Assembly: GCA_014378195.1 (NCBI GenBank)
Contig: JACMOC010000071.1
Span: 47,078 to 111,077 of the forward strand
DNA from: Oligoflexus sp.
GTDB taxonomy: Bacteria > Bdellovibrionota_B > Oligoflexia > Oligoflexales > Oligoflexaceae
Length of the DNA: 64,000 nucleotides
Direction: 5' to 3'
Both the position numbers and the translations under genes were made by a program. Positions 9,451 to 21,157 of the stretch are shown piece by piece. The notes under the pieces are model-generated. The model was not told the DNA's origin and did no database searches. It saw only the letters and a list, made by a program, of their open reading frames with translations. Position 1 is the stretch's first letter. Every line of letters starts with the position of its first letter.

Positions 9451-12400
9451 TTATGGATGTTCGTGTCCTGCCGGTTGCTCGTTCGCAGCCAATCCTTCGG
9501 ATCCATCGTGACGAACTCGCATGAGGTAATTCACGTTAGGAAGGGTTTTTAGACCGTACTCTTGCTTCGTGGCATCGCCGTTAAGAAGCAGATAAGAGCG
9601 GTTATCGCGGCGGTTACGAGTGATGCGGCTGCTCGGATCTTTGAGGTTACCGAAAGTAATGGCATCCGTTGGACAAGCGGTTTGACATGCAGTTCGGATC
9701 TCGCCATCGACAATCGCACGACCTTGCTGTTTTGCATTGTGTTTCGCGTCATGAATACGTTGCACACAGAAGCTACATTTTTCCATGATACCGCGGGTAC
9801 GCACAGTAACATCGGGATTGAGAGCACGTGGATTGCGATCAATTGGGTTGTCGGTGACAACGTTCCACTTGTGAGTAAACCAGTTGAAGCGACGAACTTT
9901 GTAGGGGCACGCGTTACCGCAGTAACGAGTCCCGATGCAACGGTTGTAAGTCTGGACGTTCATGCCTTCCGGATCGTGAGTCGTTGCGAATACCGGACAA
10001 ACCGCTTCGCAAGGCGCATGATTACAGTGCTGACATGGAACAGGCTGGAACGCGACTTCTGGATTGTTCACTTCACCGCTGAAATAACGGTCGATACGAA
10101 TCCAGGTCATTTCACGGCCGATCAGGATCTGCTCGCGACCGACGTGTGGAATGTTGTTTTCAAGAGTACAGGCAACGTTACACGCACCGCATCCGTTACA
10201 ACGATCCAAGTCGAACGACATACCCCAACGATAGGTCTCGCTTGCTTTCCAGTCTGGGAAGAGCCACGAGGTTCCGCGCAGGTCGCCTGGTTTCGGTGAG
10301 TGCGACGGATATAAATCCGGAACATCATCGAGGTCTTTGAAATTGCGCATGCCTTTGGCCGCTTGTGTCAAAGTCAAAACCGGCATGATATCGCGACGGT
10401 TGGCAATATCGTTGTGTTTCTGCATCGCTGCAAGGCGGTAACGTTTACCGACTTTTTCAAGTGTAACCACTTGGCCCGAGGTCACAGGATCCTGCGTGAA
10501 GGAATCAACTTTTGCTTCCAAAAGAAGCAAGGGATCGATACCGACGCCATCGGAAATTTTGGAAATACCGTTGCGGTGCCCATTACCGCGACGAATCGCG
10601 ATTGTATCCGCGTGAAGGCCCGGCATTGGGTAACACGAAACTTCGACTGTTCCCGCTGGGCTCTTGATGCGAACGAGGTCGTTATATTTCAGACCGAGTT
10701 CACGGCATTTATTCGGGTTGATAGCAACCCATGTATCCCAGGCGATCGTCGTCAGGCCATCACCGGCTTCTTGGAGAATTGGACGGTCTGCACCCGTACC
10801 GTCGCCCAACTTGGGATCGAGGTAGGCAACAAGTTTGAGACCTTCGGAAACGGGAACCGGTTTGAAAGCGGCACTGACATCGGCAAGGCTGGTTGCGTTG
10901 TCACGTTTCGTCAGCTGCGAGACATAGAAGCCTTTGCGCTGAATCGCCATGAAGAAGGTATCGAAATCTTTAGTGATTCCAGACTGTTTGTAGAGGACTT
11001 GCCACTGCTTGCGGAGGTAGGCGCGATAGTCTTCGAAGCCCATAGGCTTGCCCATCGCTGCGGCTGTCCAAAGCAATACATCTTCAGCTTGTTGACTGTT
11101 TGTGATCGAGCGAACAGTTGGTTGCTGGATCGACCAGAAACCAGCGACGAGTTCTTCGTCACCCCAGCACTCAAGCGGGTTGTGTGTATTGACGATGTGC
11201 GAAGCAAAATCATCTGTTTCGCTTGGCATTGTATTCATTGAAACAACGTGTTTGATGCCCTTAATGATCGCTTCAACACCGAACGAGGCTGGCAATGTAA
11301 ACGTCGGGTTTACGTCGACAACGAAGAGGGTGTCGATCGTTGCCGCATCTTTCAGGAAGCGGGCGACATCGCCAGGACGCGCTGGGTTTTTGAACCAACC
11401 TTGGTCAAAAAACAAGAGATGATCCGTGTAAGCGCCGAGGAGAATGTTCGCCATGATCGCTGCAAGTTGAACGAGCGTTCCGTTTTGCGACGAAGCGCCT
11501 GACTCACCCGCGAGAAGAACCGCACCGCCTTTGACCGCTGAAACAGCAAGCTTTGCAACAGCATCATCAAGTTTGAGGCGAGATTTGGTGCTATCGATCA
11601 GAGCTTTTTGCGAAGCGATAACGGCACGAATACGGGATTTATCCGACTCGCTGCCTTTAGCGCCGCCTTGTCCAAGAAGGGCTTCAACAAAGGCCAAAAT
11701 CACACCAAGCTCGTCACCAGGAGCGATAGGGTAACGCTCCGAAGCTTTCGCACCGGTCTGTGTCATGCGGTTTTCAAAAGTAACAAAACGACCTTTTTGG
11801 CCATTGCGGAACGCAAAACCTGAGGTCCAGCTTTTTGTTTCGAAGATGCTGGCGATACCACAGTCCTGGAAATCTGTTCCCACACCGATGAGAAGCTTCG
11901 CGCGACGAAGGTCGGAACGAGGCAATCCATCAACGCCGAAGGCCATTTTATGGGCAGTCGCCATACTATTGAAGAGAGTGTTGCTCTCAAGAACATACAC
12001 GCCGTCGTCCGACTGGCCGATTTGCTTCAGAAAGTCTTTGTAGAATTGAACGGACGAGCCTGTGGTGCCTTTGATCAAAAAGCCGACTTTTTTCGACTCT
12101 TTCAAAACATCAGCAAGACTGGTGTGGACATCGTCCCAGCTCACATCGACGACTTTGTCGCCAAACCGAATCTGAGGTGTGGACCGGCGTTCCGGGTGGT
12201 AAAGAGCCTGAAGCTCAGACATCCCGAAAATACTTGCCGAGCCTTGGCTCAACGGATGCTCGGGATTCCCTTCGATAAAAACGGGCCGACCTTCGCGGGT
12301 CTTCACGACAACACCAACTCGGTCGATGGTCGTCGCAAAATATGTTGGAATACCAGGAATGGAATCCATAGGCTGCGTTACGTAAGGAACGGCGTGCTCA

Positions 12401-12669
12401 ACCGGACGACGCACACACGCTGCTGACGCGAGAATCGCACCGGCACCGAACAAACGCATCAAATCGCGGCGATCGACAGCCAGTTTCTTTTCGCCACTCG
12501 AATCTTCTTGCGAAGTTTCTTCAGCGAGATCCGGCATGGCCTCTTCTATATTGACAAAAAACGGACCCGGCACAAACTCTTTGGCCGGTTTTTCGAAAGG
12601 CTGATCATGCGCGACAAAGACTTCACGTTTGTCTTCCAGGCCACGAAGATCGCTATCGAGACTCGTCAT
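9451..12669 (-). CDS. actB: alternative complex III ActB: molybdopterin oxidoreductase-like domain fused to 4Fe-4S ferredoxin-like domain
   Basis: Tat-like DRRDLMRLFGAGAILASAAC; cysteine clusters CNGCGACNVAC, CQHCNHAPCEAVCP, CIGTRYCGNACP, CSFCVQRI..CQTACPTDA. Confidence 0.9.
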   Translation of the reverse strand: MTSLDSDLRGLEDKREVFVAHDQPFEKPAKEFVPGPFFVNIEEAMPDLAEETSQEDSSGEKKLAVDRRDLMRLFGAGAILASAACVRRPVEHAVPYVTQPMDSIPGIPTYFATTIDRVGVVVKTREGRPVFIEGNPEHPLSQGSASIFGMSELQALYHPERRSTPQIRFGDKVVDVSWDDVHTSLADVLKESKKVGFLIKGTTGSSVQFYKDFLKQIGQSDDGVYVLESNTLFNSMATAHKMAFGVDGLPRSDLRRAKLLIGVGTDFQDCGIASIFETKSWTSGFAFRNGQKGRFVTFENRMTQTGAKASERYPIAPGDELGVILAFVEALLGQGGAKGSESDKSRIRAVIASQKALIDSTKSRLKLDDAVAKLAVSAVKGGAVLLAGESGASSQNGTLVQLAAIMANILLGAYTDHLLFFDQGWFKNPARPGDVARFLKDAATIDTLFVVDVNPTFTLPASFGVEAIIKGIKHVVSMNTMPSETDDFASHIVNTHNPLECWGDEELVAGFWSIQQPTVRSITNSQQAEDVLLWTAAAMGKPMGFEDYRAYLRKQWQVLYKQSGITKDFDTFFMAIQRKGFYVSQLTKRDNATSLADVSAAFKPVPVSEGLKLVAYLDPKLGDGTGADRPILQEAGDGLTTIAWDTWVAINPNKCRELGLKYNDLVRIKSPAGTVEVSCYPMPGLHADTIAIRRGNGHRNGISKISDGVGIDPLLLLEAKVDSFTQDPVTSGQVVTLEKVGKRYRLAAMQKHNDIANRRDIMPVLTLTQAAKGMRNFKDLDDVPDLYPSHSPKPGDLRGTSWLFPDWKASETYRWGMSFDLDRCNGCGACNVACTLENNIPHVGREQILIGREMTWIRIDRYFSGEVNNPEVAFQPVPCQHCNHAPCEAVCPVFATTHDPEGMNVQTYNRCIGTRYCGNACPYKVRRFNWFTHKWNVVTDNPIDRNPRALNPDVTVRTRGIMEKCSFCVQRIHDAKHNAKQQGRAIVDGEIRTACQTACPTDAITFGNLKDPSSRITRNRRDNRSYLLLNGDATKQEYGLKTLPNVNYLMRVRHDGSEGLAANEQPAGHEHP

Positions 12670-12728
12670 CTACCTACTCCCTATAACAACGAGGCTGTTG
12701 CAGCCCCTCGTCTTTTCCCGATGGTTGA

Positions 12729-13283
12729 TTAATAGTGGCAAGTTACGCATTCAATGGGGGCTTTGTTTGCCATGTGGCATTCGATACACCAGCCCATCTG
12801 GAGCGACTTAGCCTGCTGAACCGTACCCATTTTTTCAACCTCGCCATGGCATTCAGCACAGGCTACGCCTTTCTGAACATGGGGTCGGTGAGAGAAGCGT
12901 ACGAAATCCGGCATGTCGTGAACCTTAGTCCACTGCATCGGCTCATTGGCTTTCCACTTGGCGGTAATGAACTTGATCGGGTCCTTTTCCGTTCGCACAT
13001 ACTGGTGACAACCCAAGCAAGTATTCAACGGAGGAATACCAGCAACGGCTGAACGGCGCGCAGAAGAGTGACAGTACTGGCAAGGAATGCCGCGGGCTGC
13101 ATGTTTATCATGCGGAAAATCAATGGGTTGCTCTGGATGATAACCGGCATCGTCGACGGTATCCCCCGGTGTCCACCAGTTGGTCCAGAACTTGTGACCT
13201 CGACCGCAGCCGGTAGTGGCTAGCAGCGAAGCGAGCACAATCATTTTTGCTAGGTGTGAAAACGACATACGCACAGTAGCCAA
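12729..13283 (-). CDS. actA: alternative complex III pentaheme cytochrome c ActA
   Basis: Five CxxCH motifs: CQYCH, CLGCH, CAECH, CIECH, CVTCH; first gene of the operon. Confidence 0.88.
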   Translation of the reverse strand: MATVRMSFSHLAKMIVLASLLATTGCGRGHKFWTNWWTPGDTVDDAGYHPEQPIDFPHDKHAARGIPCQYCHSSARRSAVAGIPPLNTCLGCHQYVRTEKDPIKFITAKWKANEPMQWTKVHDMPDFVRFSHRPHVQKGVACAECHGEVEKMGTVQQAKSLQMGWCIECHMANKAPIECVTCHY

Positions 13284-13843
13284 CGATAGCCTCCTTAAAC
13301 GGATAGAACAAATCTTACTAAATGCAATGCTTTGGGTCGACGTTACGGGTGATCCGGAATCCGAACCGTCTACTCTATAGAAACCGAGTCCATCTTTGAA
13401 ATAGGTCGTTTCCTAAAGAAGAAAAATCTTGCATGGAATTAAACGTTAGTGCACGAAAAGCGAATTTCAAATGACGGCCTTAGTTATCATATTTTCCCCA
13501 TAGCGCCAATCAATTTATTGGCGTTATCGGGCCATAAAAGCAGGCAAAAATAGTGCTCACCTCGATCCTTGTTTGCTGACTTCGACCCTGATACAAAGAC
13601 GCACCAAAAAGACTTTGCCAGCTTGATCTCATTTATCGAAATTCGTCTCAAAAGCGGGGCTACGTGAACAGAGCCTCGATTTTAATGGAAAACTTCACCT
13701 AGTACCAAGTAGAAACCGATTGATTCGCAACGATCTTCTGCGACAATCACCAGAAATGTGTCTGAGCTCCATTCAGCGCATCAGACAAAACGTCTTAGCG
13801 ACCCGACCATACCGAAGCTCTTCAGAAATAAGAGGTAGCAAAT

Positions 13844-15871
13844 ATGCATTTCGAACTCGCCAGCGATTTTTCTCCGCAAGGGGATCAACCCACGGCCATT
13901 GCCACCATTAGAAAAACGTTTGCTGACGGTCAGAAACACAGCGTACTCATGGGCGTAACAGGTTCGGGTAAGACGTTTACGATGGCTAACGTAATCAAAG
14001 AGATGGGGCTCCCCACTTTAGTCGTCGCCCCCAACAAAACACTCGCCGCTCAGCTCTTTACAGAGCTACGCGAATTTTTCCCTCAGAACGCCGTCGGTTT
14101 CTTCATAAGTTATTATGACTACTATCAGCCCGAGGCGTACATTCCAAGTTCGGATACCTTCATCGCAAAAGACGCCATGATCAACGACGACATAGATAAA
14201 ATGCGTCACGCCGCTACCCAAACACTCTTCGAACGAAAAGACGTCATCATCGTCGCAAGCGTGAGTTGCATCTACGGCCTGGGATCACCCGATAGCTATG
14301 CCAATCTTGTCGTGAACCTAAAAACCGGTGAAGAGATCGAACGCAATAAATTTCTACGCAGTCTCATCGACATTCAATACTCACGAAACGATACCGCTTT
14401 GCAACGAGGAACGTTTCGCGTGCGTGGGGACGTCGTCGATATCCTCCCCTCACATCAAAAAGATCAAGGCATCCGCGTCGAGTTCTTCGGAGACGAGATA
14501 GAGACTATCTCGCTCTTCGATGTTTTAACAGGTAAGAAACTCAAACAATTTGATTCGATATCAATCTATCCTAACTCCCATTACGTTACCGAGCGTGGCG
14601 ACATGAAGGCCATTATCCGTGAAATCCTTACGGACCTTGGGATACGGCTTCGCGAACTGCAGGCCGAAGGCAAGTTAGTCGAGTATCAAAGGCTTGAACA
14701 GCGAACCATGCATGACGTCGAATTATTGGAAGAAATTGGATTCTGCCCCGGAATTGAGAACTATTCTCGTTATTTGACGGGATCCATTCCGGGCCAGCCG
14801 CCCCCGACTCTGCTCGATTATTTTCCAGATAAATTTCTGACTATCATCGATGAGAGCCACATCACAGTTCCTCAGATCGGTGCCATGTATCGTGGCGACC
14901 GCGCGCGGAAAGAGACTCTCGTGAATTTCGGTTTTCGTCTGCCCGCCGCTCTCGACAACCGCCCGCTGAAGTTTGACGAATTTCTGGAACGCACTGATCT
15001 TCTGCTTCACGTCTCTGCAACACCGGGAAAGTACGAAGTGGAACAAGCGGGTGGCCATTACGCAGAACAGATTATCCGCCCGACTGGCCTCATCGACCCG
15101 CAGATAGAAATCAGACCCACTACTCATCAGGTCGATGACCTCCTGAGCGAGATACGATTGGGCGTCACGGGTGGCTATCGTATCCTGATCACGACCTTAA
15201 CAAAGCGAATGGCCGAGGATCTCAGTTCTTATTACAAGGATCTCGGCATCAAAGTTCGCTACCTTCATTCCGACATTGAATCTCTGGAGCGAAGCGAGAT
15301 ACTGCGTGACTTACGCAAAGGGGTTATCGATGTTTTGATAGGCATCAACCTTTTGCGAGAAGGCCTGGATTTGCCTGAAGTCGCCCTGGTCGCCATCATG
15401 GATGCCGATAAGGAAGGCTTCCTGCGCTCTCGATCCTCTCTCATTCAAACTGTAGGTCGTGCTGCACGTAACGTCAATGGTCGCGTTATCTTCTATGCGG
15501 ACAGGATCACTGATTCGATGAAGGCCTGCATGGACGAGACGGATCGACGACGTACGATACAATTAGCCTATAATGCAGAGCATGGGATAACACCCCTTAC
15601 CATTAACAAAGCTATGCAGCCCGGCTTACGGGAAATATACGGTTTGAGTTCCGACGACGGGCACAAACCGAATGCATTAATTGAGGACCTGCTCAGCGAG
15701 CACGACATAAAAAGTATCGCGCAGCTCGAGAAACTCGTCAAAAAGAAAAGCAAGGAAATGCAGAAATATGCCGCCGAACTCGACTTTGAGAAGGCCGCTG
15801 AAGTACGCGACGTGATCGCCGCTTTGAAAGATACAATGCTGGCGTTCATGGATCAGACTGGAGCCGAATGA
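13844..15871 (+). CDS. uvrB: excinuclease ABC subunit UvrB
   Basis: [14 protein letters not shown] Walker [41 protein letters not shown]-terminal UVR motif. Confidence 0.97.
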   Translation: MHFELASDFSPQGDQPTAIATIRKTFADGQKHSVLMGVTGSGKTFTMANVIKEMGLPTLVVAPNKTLAAQLFTELREFFPQNAVGFFISYYDYYQPEAYIPSSDTFIAKDAMINDDIDKMRHAATQTLFERKDVIIVASVSCIYGLGSPDSYANLVVNLKTGEEIERNKFLRSLIDIQYSRNDTALQRGTFRVRGDVVDILPSHQKDQGIRVEFFGDEIETISLFDVLTGKKLKQFDSISIYPNSHYVTERGDMKAIIREILTDLGIRLRELQAEGKLVEYQRLEQRTMHDVELLEEIGFCPGIENYSRYLTGSIPGQPPPTLLDYFPDKFLTIIDESHITVPQIGAMYRGDRARKETLVNFGFRLPAALDNRPLKFDEFLERTDLLLHVSATPGKYEVEQAGGHYAEQIIRPTGLIDPQIEIRPTTHQVDDLLSEIRLGVTGGYRILITTLTKRMAEDLSSYYKDLGIKVRYLHSDIESLERSEILRDLRKGVIDVLIGINLLREGLDLPEVALVAIMDADKEGFLRSRSSLIQTVGRAARNVNGRVIFYADRITDSMKACMDETDRRRTIQLAYNAEHGITPLTINKAMQPGLREIYGLSSDDGHKPNALIEDLLSEHDIKSIAQLEKLVKKKSKEMQKYAAELDFEKAAEVRDVIAALKDTMLAFMDQTGAE

Positions 15872-17715
15872 GCACCTTAGCGGAAAAATTGAAACAATTG
15901 CCTCAGGATGCCGGCGTCTACTTGATGAAGGACAAAAAAGGCACCATTATCTATGTCGGCAAAGCCAAAAACCTGAAAAACCGTGTTTCCAGTTATTTTC
16001 AGAGTTCAAACCAGCACACGTATAAAACCCGGACGCTCGTCTCGGAAATTTGCGACTTCGATCTCATGCTTGTGCAGAACGAGGTGGAGGCCCTGCTGCT
16101 CGAAAGGACTTTGATCCGGCATCATATGCCGCGCTTCAATATCCTTTTACGTGATGACAAGGAATACCCGTTCCTTCGCATCTGTTATGAAGATCCCTGG
16201 CCGCGCATTGTCAAGGTCCGCAAAAGAAAGGATGACAGCGCGCATTACATCGGCCCCTTCAGCAGTTCGTCGCGACTCAATGTCCTCCTTCGTCAGGTTT
16301 ACAAGATTTTCCCGTTGATTCGGTGTTCCGCGCACGAATTTAAAACAGCGAAAAGACCCTGCAACTATTACCACATGAAGATGTGTCTCGGTCCGTGCAC
16401 CCTGCCGGTCGACCGGAAGTACTATATCAGCCTGCTTAAAGATGCAGCGTCGCTCCTGGAGGGCAATGTGTCGAAACTTAGACGCGAACTCGAACAGAAG
16501 ATGAAGGCCGCGGCCAAAGGCGAGAATTACGAGCTCGCCGCTCAGTTGCGTGATCAGATCCAAGCGATCGACCACATCAGCCAGCAGCAGGTCGCGATAC
16601 TCGATTCCACTGTGGATGCCGATATCATAGGGGTGACGAGCGCCGGTGATAAACGCTCATTTAACGTCACCATGGTGCGCAATCGGACTATGCTCGGCGG
16701 TGATCATTTTATCGTCGAAAGTTCGGCGGGATTGCCCGCCGAGGAAATGACCTGGTTTATCCTGCAGTATTACACCAATAAACAGGTACCCGCTCTTGTC
16801 CTTCTGCGTGATACAACCGATCTCGACACCGAACTTGCCTCGGTCATCTGTCAGCAACAGGATACGTCGGCTGTTATTCGCCAGATCAAAAAAGGGGAAG
16901 AGGCCGACCTTCTTGATATCTCTGAGCGTAATGCCATGCATCAACTCGAAGCCCAGGAGAACCAGAAAAATCAGCAGCAATTGGGCCTGCAGCTACTCCA
17001 GGAAACGCTTGAGCTTCCAAGATGGCCCGAGCGCATCGAATGCATCGATATCTCCAACTTGCAAGGCACCGCTATCGTCGCGTCCGACGTGTGTTTTGTG
17101 AATGGAAAACCGGCTAAAGAATTTTATCGGCGTTATGAAGTCAAAACCGTGGTCGGCGCGCCGGACGATTTTGCAAGCATGCAGGAGATCGTCAAACGTC
17201 GTATCGAACGTGCGTTACGGGACGATGATTTGCCTGACTTATTGATTATTGATGGGGGCCGTCCTCAGGTGAGAGCAGTCATGGAAGTTGTTGATACTTA
17301 TCCCGATTTGAACCTACCGATCGTTGGCCTTGCCAAAAGTCGACTCGACAAAGGACGACGTGACGACAGACGATCCGTGGAAGCATCGAAGGAACGATTG
17401 GTTTTGCCACATCAGGAAGAACCGATAGAACTTGTCGAGGGCGGACACGTCTTTCGGCTCGTGACCCGCATTCGGGACGAAGCTCACCGATTTGCAATTA
17501 CGTATCACAGGAAAAAGCGGCAAGGCATTTCGCATGCATCTGTTTTGGATGAGGTGACAGGCATCGGACCGGCTTTGAAAAAGCGACTTTTGATCGAATT
17601 TGGGACCATTCAAGGCATCGCGGATGCAAGCTTGGAACGCCTCATGAGCATTAAAGGCGTAAGCGAAAAAACAGCCTTGAATCTTCATACAACGCTGCGG
17701 GCAAAAGATACTTAG
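15868..17715 (+). CDS. uvrC: excinuclease ABC subunit UvrC
   Basis: GIY-YIG N-terminus ([25 protein letters not shown]), UVR motif, RNase H-like domain ([10 protein letters not shown]), C-terminal HhH. Confidence 0.97.
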   Translation: MSTLAEKLKQLPQDAGVYLMKDKKGTIIYVGKAKNLKNRVSSYFQSSNQHTYKTRTLVSEICDFDLMLVQNEVEALLLERTLIRHHMPRFNILLRDDKEYPFLRICYEDPWPRIVKVRKRKDDSAHYIGPFSSSSRLNVLLRQVYKIFPLIRCSAHEFKTAKRPCNYYHMKMCLGPCTLPVDRKYYISLLKDAASLLEGNVSKLRRELEQKMKAAAKGENYELAAQLRDQIQAIDHISQQQVAILDSTVDADIIGVTSAGDKRSFNVTMVRNRTMLGGDHFIVESSAGLPAEEMTWFILQYYTNKQVPALVLLRDTTDLDTELASVICQQQDTSAVIRQIKKGEEADLLDISERNAMHQLEAQENQKNQQQLGLQLLQETLELPRWPERIECIDISNLQGTAIVASDVCFVNGKPAKEFYRRYEVKTVVGAPDDFASMQEIVKRRIERALRDDDLPDLLIIDGGRPQVRAVMEVVDTYPDLNLPIVGLAKSRLDKGRRDDRRSVEASKERLVLPHQEEPIELVEGGHVFRLVTRIRDEAHRFAITYHRKKRQGISHASVLDEVTGIGPALKKRLLIEFGTIQGIADASLERLMSIKGVSEKTALNLHTTLRAKDT

Positions 17716-17723
17716 ACGAAGGG

Positions 17724-18794
17724 CTACTGGACTTTTGGAATACTGATTTTGCCAAAAACCCAATGTTGGGCCGCGTCCGCCGGGTCACAGGCAACGAGGG
17801 TTAGCTGTGCATAATTATCGGCGACTTGAAGGGGATTGGTTTCGTGCAGGCACTTTTCAGTGCCCGCAGCTTTGATCTGCTCGCCACTTACCGCCCAGGT
17901 CTGAACGGTGGGGCTATCGCAACTCACGATCTTGGCTTTCCCATCACTGCCTGCAGGAAACGTAAAGGCCAGGCAATCGCCCGTCGTGTTAACCATCTTT
18001 TTATCGCTGGTAAACGTCCAATCGGCATCAGCGGATTTATCCGCACACTGAATCGTATAAATATCATCTTTGTAGAAGGAATAACGCGAAATGCAGCGAT
18101 ACCGTTCGGTCGCGGGGACCGTCCGTGTGGTGCGGATATAATGGTACTCAGAAACGTAGGGGAAACCTCCAGCACTTGCGATAGGGTCTTTTACAAGCGT
18201 ATCGATTCCGGCATGAACCGAGCTCACGCTAAACTTCATAGCCTTGACGGCAGCGGAAACCTCAGCCTTGTTAGCCCCACTAAAAACAAATCGACGATGC
18301 CAGAGGGAATAGGATGACAGATCCGAACTGCTGGCTATTTTAAGGGGTTCATTGCCTTTTACCAGCCAGGTATTAGTATACCCATCTTTTGTTATATCAA
18401 TTTTCAAACCCGACTTCGGATCCATCAGACCGCAGATGACTTTCGCTTGTGTGTCCGCCACCTCTTCATTGAAACAGACCAACTTTGCCGTTTTGATCGC
18501 AAGAGTGGGCGTGGCTCCAAGCGCACCGGGGTCGGTCGTAATAACTGGAAGTGATGAAGCTGCGGGTGTCATGACCGGAGTGGGCGTCATGATCGGGGAA
18601 GGCGACACGACTGGAACGGGTTCAGTTGCAGGGTTTACTTCGATGTTTTGTGACGAGACAGACGAATCGGGCGCAACCGAAGACGTGTGACTTTTGAGAT
18701 CGGGGGCCACCGCATTATTCACTGCACAACCCGTGCCGGCGCATAGGGCCAGCAGGCTGGTGCACAGAAAATAGTTAAGTTGCCTTGACGCCAT
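17724..18794 (-). CDS. lipoprotein with C-terminal ricin B-lectin-like region
   Basis: LLALCAGTGCAVN lipobox; Pro/Thr linker; C-terminal ADWTF..GDCLAF..VQTWAV..EKCL..AQHWVFG pattern; homologous to 18810..19745 and 23375..24355. Confidence 0.7.
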   Translation of the reverse strand: MASRQLNYFLCTSLLALCAGTGCAVNNAVAPDLKSHTSSVAPDSSVSSQNIEVNPATEPVPVVSPSPIMTPTPVMTPAASSLPVITTDPGALGATPTLAIKTAKLVCFNEEVADTQAKVICGLMDPKSGLKIDITKDGYTNTWLVKGNEPLKIASSSDLSSYSLWHRRFVFSGANKAEVSAAVKAMKFSVSSVHAGIDTLVKDPIASAGGFPYVSEYHYIRTTRTVPATERYRCISRYSFYKDDIYTIQCADKSADADWTFTSDKKMVNTTGDCLAFTFPAGSDGKAKIVSCDSPTVQTWAVSGEQIKAAGTEKCLHETNPLQVADNYAQLTLVACDPADAAQHWVFGKISIPKVQ

Positions 18795-18809
18795 GTCCCG
18801 AGCTCCCGA

Positions 18810-19745
18810 TTATTTGCTTCTTCCGACTATCCAATGCTGACCTATAGCCGCAGTATTGCAGGTCATAAGCGACAAAGTCCCAAATAAAGACGTTGCGTCG
18901 CCGGTATCCGCAAGACACTTCCCTGCGGCCACCGCTTTCACCTGCTCGTTAACGATCGTGAAAACAGGGGCTGTCGAGCAGTCCTGGAGATAGGCTGTGC
19001 CGAGATCATTGAACGTCAGACAGAGTCCAAGTGAGTTCATTATTTTATTATCGAGAGTAAAGACCCAGGCCTGTGCTACAGGGTTTGGATTGCAACTGTA
19101 CGTCTGAGCAATCGTGGGATCGACGGTGGATCGGTCGAGACAGCGATAGGCGCCCGGACCGAGAAGCACACCACTGCGCAGATAGTTCCACGGCGGAATC
19201 TTTGCAGCGGCTGCCGGTGAATTAGGAACTTCCGAAGCGACCGGATTGATCGCGAATTTCTCTCCCATTTGCGTTCCGGCCAGGGAGAATTTCACTGCGT
19301 GCATGTTGGCCTTTAGCTCGGCCGATGACGTTGCTTTAAGCGTATAACGAACATGATACAGTGCGTTTGCATTGAGGATCTGCTGAGTCACGACCAAAGG
19401 CGTCGAGTTCTCGATCGACCAATCCGCGACGATGTTCCGGGACGGAAGGTCGATCCGGCTCGCATCGCTCGTATTGATGAGTCCGCACACTATGGTACCT
19501 GCATCGTCGGTGATGGCATCATCCAGACACGTGAGCAGGGCTCCGGTGATCGCGCTTGGGATTGCGACTGTATCGTTTGCGGAGGGTTGCTGCACGACGG
19601 TCGTAGGACTTGCAGTTTCCGCGGCCACTGGTACGGATTTTTCTTTGACAGACCCACCCAAGTTTGAACTCCCATTGCAGCCGCTGACCAGAGCAATGGC
19701 TATCAATGAGGCAAAACCTTTGGCGATGTAAGGTCTGTTATTCAT
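18810..19745 (-). CDS. lipoprotein with C-terminal ricin B-lectin-like region (paralog)
   Basis: AIALVSGCNG lipobox; AITGALLTCLDDAITDDAGTIVCGLIN...; YRCLDRS..QAWVFTLDNKIMNSLGLCLTF...GKCLAD..GQHWIVG. Confidence 0.7.
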   Translation of the reverse strand: MNNRPYIAKGFASLIAIALVSGCNGSSNLGGSVKEKSVPVAAETASPTTVVQQPSANDTVAIPSAITGALLTCLDDAITDDAGTIVCGLINTSDASRIDLPSRNIVADWSIENSTPLVVTQQILNANALYHVRYTLKATSSAELKANMHAVKFSLAGTQMGEKFAINPVASEVPNSPAAAAKIPPWNYLRSGVLLGPGAYRCLDRSTVDPTIAQTYSCNPNPVAQAWVFTLDNKIMNSLGLCLTFNDLGTAYLQDCSTAPVFTIVNEQVKAVAAGKCLADTGDATSLFGTLSLMTCNTAAIGQHWIVGRSK

Positions 19746-20034
19746 AAGGAATCCTGCGTCTGACTAAGTGATTTCACATATTGGTATTCCGAGTACTTCC
19801 TTCTTATCGGTTGGGCTGTGACGAAGATTTAGAAGTATTTCAATTTTTCTCTCTTAATGTAATAATATCATCATATTATAGCTTCGACTATGCTTGACAT
19901 TTGTGAGGTCAGGATCAGGTCTTGGTTCAAGAAAACCTCTTTCGGGCCGTGAAGGCCCAGGAATAAAGACGAGGCTTGACTTAAGTCAGGCCTATCGTTA
20001 CTTTGGGCCCTCTTTAGCTAAAAAAGGCCCCTCA

Positions 20035-21015
20035 ATGGCACGCATGAATTTCAAACTCTACAGCCCCGAAGTCATGGCCCGTCACGCAGAAATGCTCGGC
20101 AATCGTGTGAAAAAAAACTTCAAAACGCTCAGCCGCACATTTTTCAAAGATAACGTGGAAGCGTTTCGTCTCTATAATCTCGATATTCCGGAAATTCGCG
20201 CCGTCGTCGACTGGTATGCAGGGCATGTTGTCCTTGGCGAATACGTTCGGGAACAAACAGATGACGAAAGTTACCTCAATCAACTCTCGGCCAGTGTAGC
20301 GAATGCACTGTCGATCCCCCTCGAAAATGTTCACGTCCGTCGGCGGACGACACGTCCCGTTGAAGGCGATCGTTACGGACGCCTGGCTCGTACCAATGAA
20401 CGCATAGAAGTTGCCGAAGGCGATCTGAAGTTCCTCGTCAATCTCGATGATTACCTGGATACGGGACTCTTCTCCGACCACCGCGTTACGCGCGGAATTA
20501 TCCGTGATCTCGTTAAAGGCAAACGATTCCTCAATCTTTTTGCCTACACCGGATCTTTCAGTGTTTATGCCGCCAAAGGCGGAGCTAAGGCGATCACGAC
20601 AGTCGACATGTCCCGCCGTTACATTGATTGGGCCAAGGATAATATGGAACTCAACGGTCTGCAGACGGCTTGTCTCCAGGACTGGAGCTCTACCGAAGTC
20701 CGCGAGTATCTGGATCGTGCATCGATCATGGGGAATAAATGGGATGTTATCTTCCTCGATCCCCCCTCGTATTCAACGCGCGAAGGCATGGAGCCCTTTG
20801 ATATACTTTACGACCACAGAAGCCTGATTGAAAGTACACTCGCCGTCCTCGAGCGCGGTGGCGTCCTCTATTTCTCGACGAATCATCAGCGTTTCGAACC
20901 CGACCTTGAAGGTCTGCTGGGAGCGGTCTGTACGGAAGTCACTGCACTCACTCTCCCCATTGATTACACAGGCCGAACACCGCATCGCCTTTTCCAACTT
21001 GTAAAAAACAAATAA
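20035..21015 (+). CDS. class I SAM-dependent RNA methyltransferase, RlmK-like, stand-alone
   Basis: LNLFAYTGSFSVYAAKGGAKAITTVDMSRRYIDWAKDNMELNG; DVIFLDPPSYSTR; no THUMP domain upstream. Confidence 0.8.
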   Translation: MARMNFKLYSPEVMARHAEMLGNRVKKNFKTLSRTFFKDNVEAFRLYNLDIPEIRAVVDWYAGHVVLGEYVREQTDDESYLNQLSASVANALSIPLENVHVRRRTTRPVEGDRYGRLARTNERIEVAEGDLKFLVNLDDYLDTGLFSDHRVTRGIIRDLVKGKRFLNLFAYTGSFSVYAAKGGAKAITTVDMSRRYIDWAKDNMELNGLQTACLQDWSSTEVREYLDRASIMGNKWDVIFLDPPSYSTREGMEPFDILYDHRSLIESTLAVLERGGVLYFSTNHQRFEPDLEGLLGAVCTEVTALTLPIDYTGRTPHRLFQLVKNK

Positions 21016-21157
21016 TCCCCTTCAAATACAGCATATAAGGCGAATGAAAATTCGCTCACGCTGTGATTACTCCGTAATTCCCTGCTCTAATTTCTGAAAG
21101 CTAAAGCCTCACGGAACAGATTCCCAAGCCGAACTCGTGCGTTTGAGCTAGGCACCG

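Noticed and set aside
10363-11241. 292-aa plus-strand ORF antisense to actB
   Set aside because: Antisense to a strongly supported actB; no family signature.
13504-13523. cgccaat-caattt-attggcg hairpin between actA and uvrB
   Set aside because: Short stem without T-run on the plus strand and between divergent genes; could be regulatory but unsupported.
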